Origin: CAZCTO01 sp964501725
GTDB lineage: Bacteria > Bacillota > Clostridia > Saccharofermentanales > Saccharofermentanaceae
Direction: 5' to 3'
Length of the DNA stretch: 64,000 nt
Assembly (NCBI GenBank): GCA_964501725.1
Contig: CAZCTO010000001.1
Location: 1-64,000 of the forward strand
Position 1 is the first letter of the stretch. Each line of letters starts with the position of its first letter. Both the position numbers and the translations under genes were made by a program. The notes under the pieces are model-generated. The model ran no database searches, was not told the DNA's origin, and saw nothing but the letters and a program-made list of their open reading frames with translations. Shown here piece after piece: positions 60,816 to 64,000 of the stretch.

Positions 60816-62174
60816 TCAGTTTCTCATGCTATGAATCGGCGCCGGTATTCTGCCACCGCGTTCGATGAATGATTCACATGATGAAGGATTAACGCTCATA
60901 ACAGGCGCACGCCCAAGCAACCCTCCGAATTCTACCATATCTCCGACTTTTTTTCCCGGTACCGGGATCAACCTTACCGCGGTTGTTTTATTGTTGAAAG
61001 TACCGATTGCCATTTCATCGGCAATAATTCCCGATATCGTTGATGCGGGTGTGTCTCCGGGAATAGCAATCATATCTAATCCGACTGAGCACACACATGT
61101 CATCGCTTCAAGCTTTTCAAGACTTATGCAACCTCTGCTTGCGACATCAATCATTCCCTCGTCCTCAGAAACCGGAATGAATGCCCCTGACAATCCTCCG
61201 ACAAAAGAAGAAGCCATTGTTCCTCCCTTTTTAACAGCGTCATTTAGCATAGCCAGCGCGGCAGTCGTTCCCCATGCGCCACAATCGTGCAACCCGAACT
61301 CCTCCAAAATTCTTGCAACGGAATCACCGATTGAAGGTGTGGGCGCCAAAGAGAGATCAATTATACCAAAAGGAACACTTAATCTTCTTGAAGCTTCGCG
61401 AGCGACCAATTCTCCAACTCTCGTAATTTTGAATGCTGACCGTTTAATCGTTTCAGAAACGACCCCGAGATTTTCGCCTTTTACCGTTTCCAATGCAGAT
61501 TTTATAACCCCAGGCCCGGAAATACCAACATTAATTACACATTCCGGCTCACCTGTACCGAGAAATGCACCCGCCATGAAAGGATTGTCTTCGGGAGCGT
61601 TTGCAAAAACAACCAGTTTGGCACAACCGATTGCATCCCTATCTGCCGTTCGCTTTGCAGTATCCTTAATAATCAGTCCCATATCACGAACAGCGTCCAT
61701 ATTAATCCCGACTCGTGTTGAGGCGAGGTTAACACTCGAACACACATAATCTGTTTCTGCCAGACTCTCCGGAATTGAATTAATTAAGATTTGATCGCTA
61801 TTGGTATACCCTTTATGGGCTAAAGCAGAGAAACCGCCAATAAAATTGACGCCGCATTCTTTTGCAGCCTTATCGAGTGTCTTTGCAAAACAAAGATAGT
61901 TGTTTGCCCCTGAAGCCGCGGCAACTATTGAAATCGGAGTAACCGATATCCGTTTATTGATGATCGGCACACGATACTCTCTGCTGATGTCTTCACCTAC
62001 CCGAACGAGATCCTTTGCATAACGGGTAATTTTATCATAGATCTTCGTACAAGCGCGTTCAGGGTCATCCGCAGCACAATCCATCAGGCTGATACCCATT
62101 GTGATCGTTCTCACGTCCAGGTGCTGTTCTTGAAACATCCGTATCGTCTCGAGGACTTCAAAATCCGTTATCAT
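60816..62174 (-). CDS. PFL (DUF711/UPF0210) family protein
   Basis: The 452-residue protein matches UPF0210: VLETIRMFQEQHLDVRTITMGISL at the start (shown only as a landmark), RVGEDISREYRVPIINKRISVTP, GFSALAHKG, GTGEPECVINVGISGPGVI, APTPSIGDSVA and PASTISGIIADEMAIGTFNNKTT. Relatives have a pyruvate formate-lyase-like barrel, but no glycyl radical or catalytic Cys pair is evident. Function is unknown. It lies 20 bases after the ACT-domain gene, the usual partner across Bacillota, which suggests effector-sensitive regulation. Confidence 0.9.
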   Translation of the reverse strand: MITDFEVLETIRMFQEQHLDVRTITMGISLMDCAADDPERACTKIYDKITRYAKDLVRVGEDISREYRVPIINKRISVTPISIVAAASGANNYLCFAKTLDKAAKECGVNFIGGFSALAHKGYTNSDQILINSIPESLAETDYVCSSVNLASTRVGINMDAVRDMGLIIKDTAKRTADRDAIGCAKLVVFANAPEDNPFMAGAFLGTGEPECVINVGISGPGVIKSALETVKGENLGVVSETIKRSAFKITRVGELVAREASRRLSVPFGIIDLSLAPTPSIGDSVARILEEFGLHDCGAWGTTAALAMLNDAVKKGGTMASSFVGGLSGAFIPVSEDEGMIDVASRGCISLEKLEAMTCVCSVGLDMIAIPGDTPASTISGIIADEMAIGTFNNKTTAVRLIPVPGKKVGDMVEFGGLLGRAPVMSVNPSSCESFIERGGRIPAPIHSMRN

Positions 62175-62194
62175 TTTATCTCCCTATGAGTCTT

Positions 62195-62482
62195 CTATAT
62201 TCTGTGCATCGCATTAAAAAGCTCAGTCAATTGTATTCGAATGGATAAACCGATATCTTCGCCAAGTTTCTCGAGTTTATCGGACAATTCTTTGATGTCA
62301 ATGTCTGAACCACTGAGATCAACGATCATAATCATCGTAAATATATCATGAAGAATCGTCTGAGTAATGTCGTTAATATTGATGTTGTGCTCATAAAGCA
62401 GATTGCTTATTCTTGCAATAATTCCAACGGCATCACAGCCCAGAACAGTAATTACTGCGTTGTTACGATCAGTTGGTTTCAT
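62195..62482 (-). CDS. ACT domain protein (UPF0237)
   Basis: The 95-residue protein is a single ACT domain: AVITVLGCDAVGIIARISNLLYEHN, then DITQTILHDIFTMIMIVDLSG, with the βαββαβ pattern that binds small ligands such as amino acids. The conserved DxVGIIA-like turn is present. It stands directly before DUF711, as in most UPF0237-UPF0210 pairs, and probably regulates it. GGAGG precedes the ATG. Confidence 0.9.
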   Translation of the reverse strand: MKPTDRNNAVITVLGCDAVGIIARISNLLYEHNININDITQTILHDIFTMIMIVDLSGSDIDIKELSDKLEKLGEDIGLSIRIQLTELFNAMHRI

Positions 62483-62499
62483 TCAAATTACCTCCAAAA

Positions 62500-63240
62500 C
62501 TAAATAATATAAACATTGTTGAGTTGCGCTATTTCGAATGGCCAATCACCCTTATCAGATGCCTCTTTAATGACATCGAAGATATTATAATACGGAATCA
62601 AGTGAGAAAGCACAACCCGTTTAATGTTTGAATGCAAGAATATTGAATAACATTCACCGGGGCTCATGTGGTTTCTGCTGGAATATGGATCATTATCCAA
62701 ACTTCCGCAATCCATGATCGCGAGATCCGCATTCTCGAATATTTCATTCAAACCGGGGTCGAATGAAGTATCTGATGAATAAGAAATAACAGATCCATTA
62801 TAATCAATTCGAACAGAATAGCATTCAACAGAATGCTTGGTATGACGGAACGTGATTATAGCACCAAAAAGCTCAACAGCAGAATCTTCTGATATTGAAT
62901 ATAAAACCAGGTTCTCATCACCCATAATGCTTTCCCGCTGTTTTTGAGGATTTTGCGGCGCATAAACCGGAATCGGGTGAATTTCTTCATGATGTAATTT
63001 TTTCATCTCCAACGCGTATTTCAGTACCGGTATATCGCTTATATGATCCGAGTGCAGATGGGTAAGGATAATTGCATCAATCTGAGAAATCGGAACATGT
63101 TTCTGAAGTTCCGAGAGAACGCCGCTCCCGCAATCGATAAGAATGTTTTTGTTTCCATAGGAGACCAGATAACCTGAAGTAGGATTCCCTGCATCGGGAT
63201 ATCCGCCTGCGCACCCCAAAATCCTGAGTTGTATGCTCAT
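62500..63240 (-). CDS. MBL-fold metallohydrolase (RNase Z-like subgroup)
   Basis: The 246-residue metallo-beta-lactamase fold protein has the motif II THLHSDH (about 59-65), an early LIDCGSG strand (33-39), SYSSDTSFDPGL (about 154-165), NHMSPGE, and the late LSHLIPYY with a metal His. This matches the ElaC/RNase Z-type subgroup, but the RNase Z exosite arm is not obvious, so another phosphodiesterase activity is possible. GGAGAGGGG precedes the ATG. It lies 18 bases after the FAD oxidoreductase gene. Confidence 0.85.
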   Translation of the reverse strand: MSIQLRILGCAGGYPDAGNPTSGYLVSYGNKNILIDCGSGVLSELQKHVPISQIDAIILTHLHSDHISDIPVLKYALEMKKLHHEEIHPIPVYAPQNPQKQRESIMGDENLVLYSISEDSAVELFGAIITFRHTKHSVECYSVRIDYNGSVISYSSDTSFDPGLNEIFENADLAIMDCGSLDNDPYSSRNHMSPGECYSIFLHSNIKRVVLSHLIPYYNIFDVIKEASDKGDWPFEIAQLNNVYII

Positions 63241-63258
63241 ATAATCCCCTCTCCTTAT

Positions 63259-64000
63259 TCAATCAAATTGATTGATATCCGTTAAACCCTCACGAATACA
63301 GACCCTCTCCGCGCATTTGATTCCGTCAATCGCCGAAGACATAATTCCGCCGGAATAACCTGCGCCCTCACCGCAAGGGAATAATCCGTCGGCATCCGGA
63401 CTGACCAACTCATCATTTCGAACAATACGAACCGGTGAAGAGCTTCTGGTTTCAACCCCTGTAAGAATACTGTCCGGGTAAGAGAAACACTTGATTTTCA
63501 TTCCCATTTGTTGTAATCCCTCGGAAATTGTATTTGATACGTATCCCGGCAGAATTTCTCTGATGTTAGTAAAAGTAACACCCGGACGATAAGATGGAAC
63601 GACTTCGCCCTCTCTACTCGAAGGTCTGTTTAATATAAAGTCTTCCACACGTTGACATGGCGCAAAGCCATTCCCACCACCAAGAACAAAGGCCCTCCGT
63701 TCAAGGTCCTCTTGCAGTTCAACCCCTGCCAAAACACCGGAGCCGGGAAAATCATCCGGATTTACGCCTACAAGAACAGCACTATTAGCATTTTTCGCAT
63801 CACGTTTGAAATTGCTCATACCGTTTGTAACAACAGATTTATTAGTGTTTGCCGCCGGAATCACATATCCTCCCGGACACATGCAAAATGTATATAGTGA
63901 CCGTCCGGTAGACGTTCTTGTGACAAGCTTATAATTTGCGGGTGGAAGCGATGGATGAGCAAACAACTGACCATATTGAGATTGATTAATCCATTTTTGT
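63259..64000 (-). CDS. FAD-dependent oxidoreductase (COG2509 type), C-terminal part; gene continues past the right edge
   Basis: About 246 residues of the C-terminal half are present and the frame stays open to base 64000. The N-terminal FAD-binding part lies outside. Visible motifs are AHPSLPPANYKLV, CMCPGGYVIPAAN, VTNGMSNFKRD, GGGNGFAPCQRVEDF and the flavin-binding GLFPCGEGAGYSGGIMSSA near the C-terminus. These match the NAD(P)/FAD-dependent dehydrogenases of the COG2509 group, whose substrate is unknown. The gene heads the MBL-ACT-DUF711-TPR run on the minus strand. Confidence 0.88.
   Translation of the reverse strand, partial: QKWINQSQYGQLFAHPSLPPANYKLVTRTSTGRSLYTFCMCPGGYVIPAANTNKSVVTNGMSNFKRDAKNANSAVLVGVNPDDFPGSGVLAGVELQEDLERRAFVLGGGNGFAPCQRVEDFILNRPSSREGEVVPSYRPGVTFTNIREILPGYVSNTISEGLQQMGMKIKCFSYPDSILTGVETRSSSPVRIVRNDELVSPDADGLFPCGEGAGYSGGIMSSAIDGIKCAERVCIREGLTDINQFD

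Noticed and set aside
60865..61749. Long plus-strand open frame of 294 codons
   Set aside because: It is antisense to the well-supported DUF711 gene, lacks a ribosome site and has no recognisable motif. It is a shadow frame.
1..64000. Mobile elements, prophage or defence island
   Set aside because: No transposase, integrase, phage structural genes, terminal repeats or restriction genes were seen; gene content and order are housekeeping throughout.

Overview
This is core chromosome from a Gram-positive, strictly anaerobic-looking member of the Clostridia (Bacillota). The evidence is moderately A+T-rich DNA with strong Shine-Dalgarno sites, a T-box leader, clostridial gene orders (efp-asp23-nusB-xseAB-ispA-dxs-nadK-argR-recN; lspA-rluD; phoH-pgpH-ybeY-era-recO), a three-subunit [FeFe] hydrogenase, lysine synthesis through diaminopimelate dehydrogenase, and no respiratory genes. 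I see no phage, transposon, integrase, CRISPR array or rRNA. Most genes lie on the minus strand in long, tightly packed operons with many 1-4 bp start/stop overlaps.

Layout. (1) 1-530: a minus-strand T-box leader with a leucine specifier, controlling a gene cut off at the left edge. (2) 530-8455: a DedA/TVP38 membrane protein with murD, tRNA-Leu(CAG), an orphan radical SAM protein, diaminopimelate dehydrogenase, and a nuclease-helicase of the XPD/DinG type. (3) 7697-18415: an RNA/ribosome-maturation and second-messenger operon: RNase Y, YmdB-type phosphodiesterase, LspA, RluD, two DUF881 proteins, PhoH, PgpH-type c-di-AMP phosphodiesterase, a fused YbeY-Era protein, and RecO. (4) 18551-22787: the NADH-linked hydrogenase operon hydC-hydB-hydA, then a plus-strand RluA-family gene. 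(5) 23874-33436: efp, Asp23/AmaP/DUF2273, nusB, xseA, xseB, ispA, dxs, nadK, argR, recN. (6) 33541-44797: YqeG phosphatase, aspartokinase, and a cell-envelope neighbourhood (LCP protein, inactive-looking PP2C/SH3 membrane protein, DUF3048 lipoprotein, VanZ-like, SmpB, TsaD, UppP, a catalytically degenerate alpha/beta hydrolase, CorA). (7) 44851-56060: an operon htpG-purL-rsmA-zapA-U32 peptidase-dut, preceded by a class IV aminotransferase. (8) 56241-58920: argGH behind a promoter that carries ARG-box-like sites, matching the argR gene at 25573. (9) 58964-64000: TPR protein, DUF711, ACT, MBL-fold protein and a partial FAD oxidoreductase.

The sporulation genes that normally sit inside three of these clusters in Clostridia (spoIIIA operon after efp, spoIVB-spo0A after recN, yqfC-yqfD before phoH) are all absent, which suggests a lineage that has lost endospore formation. 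I did not find a clearly new multi-gene system. The best leads are individual proteins: the YbeY-Era fusion, the pseudophosphatase-SH3 protein next to an LCP enzyme, and the hydrolase lacking two of its three catalytic residues.
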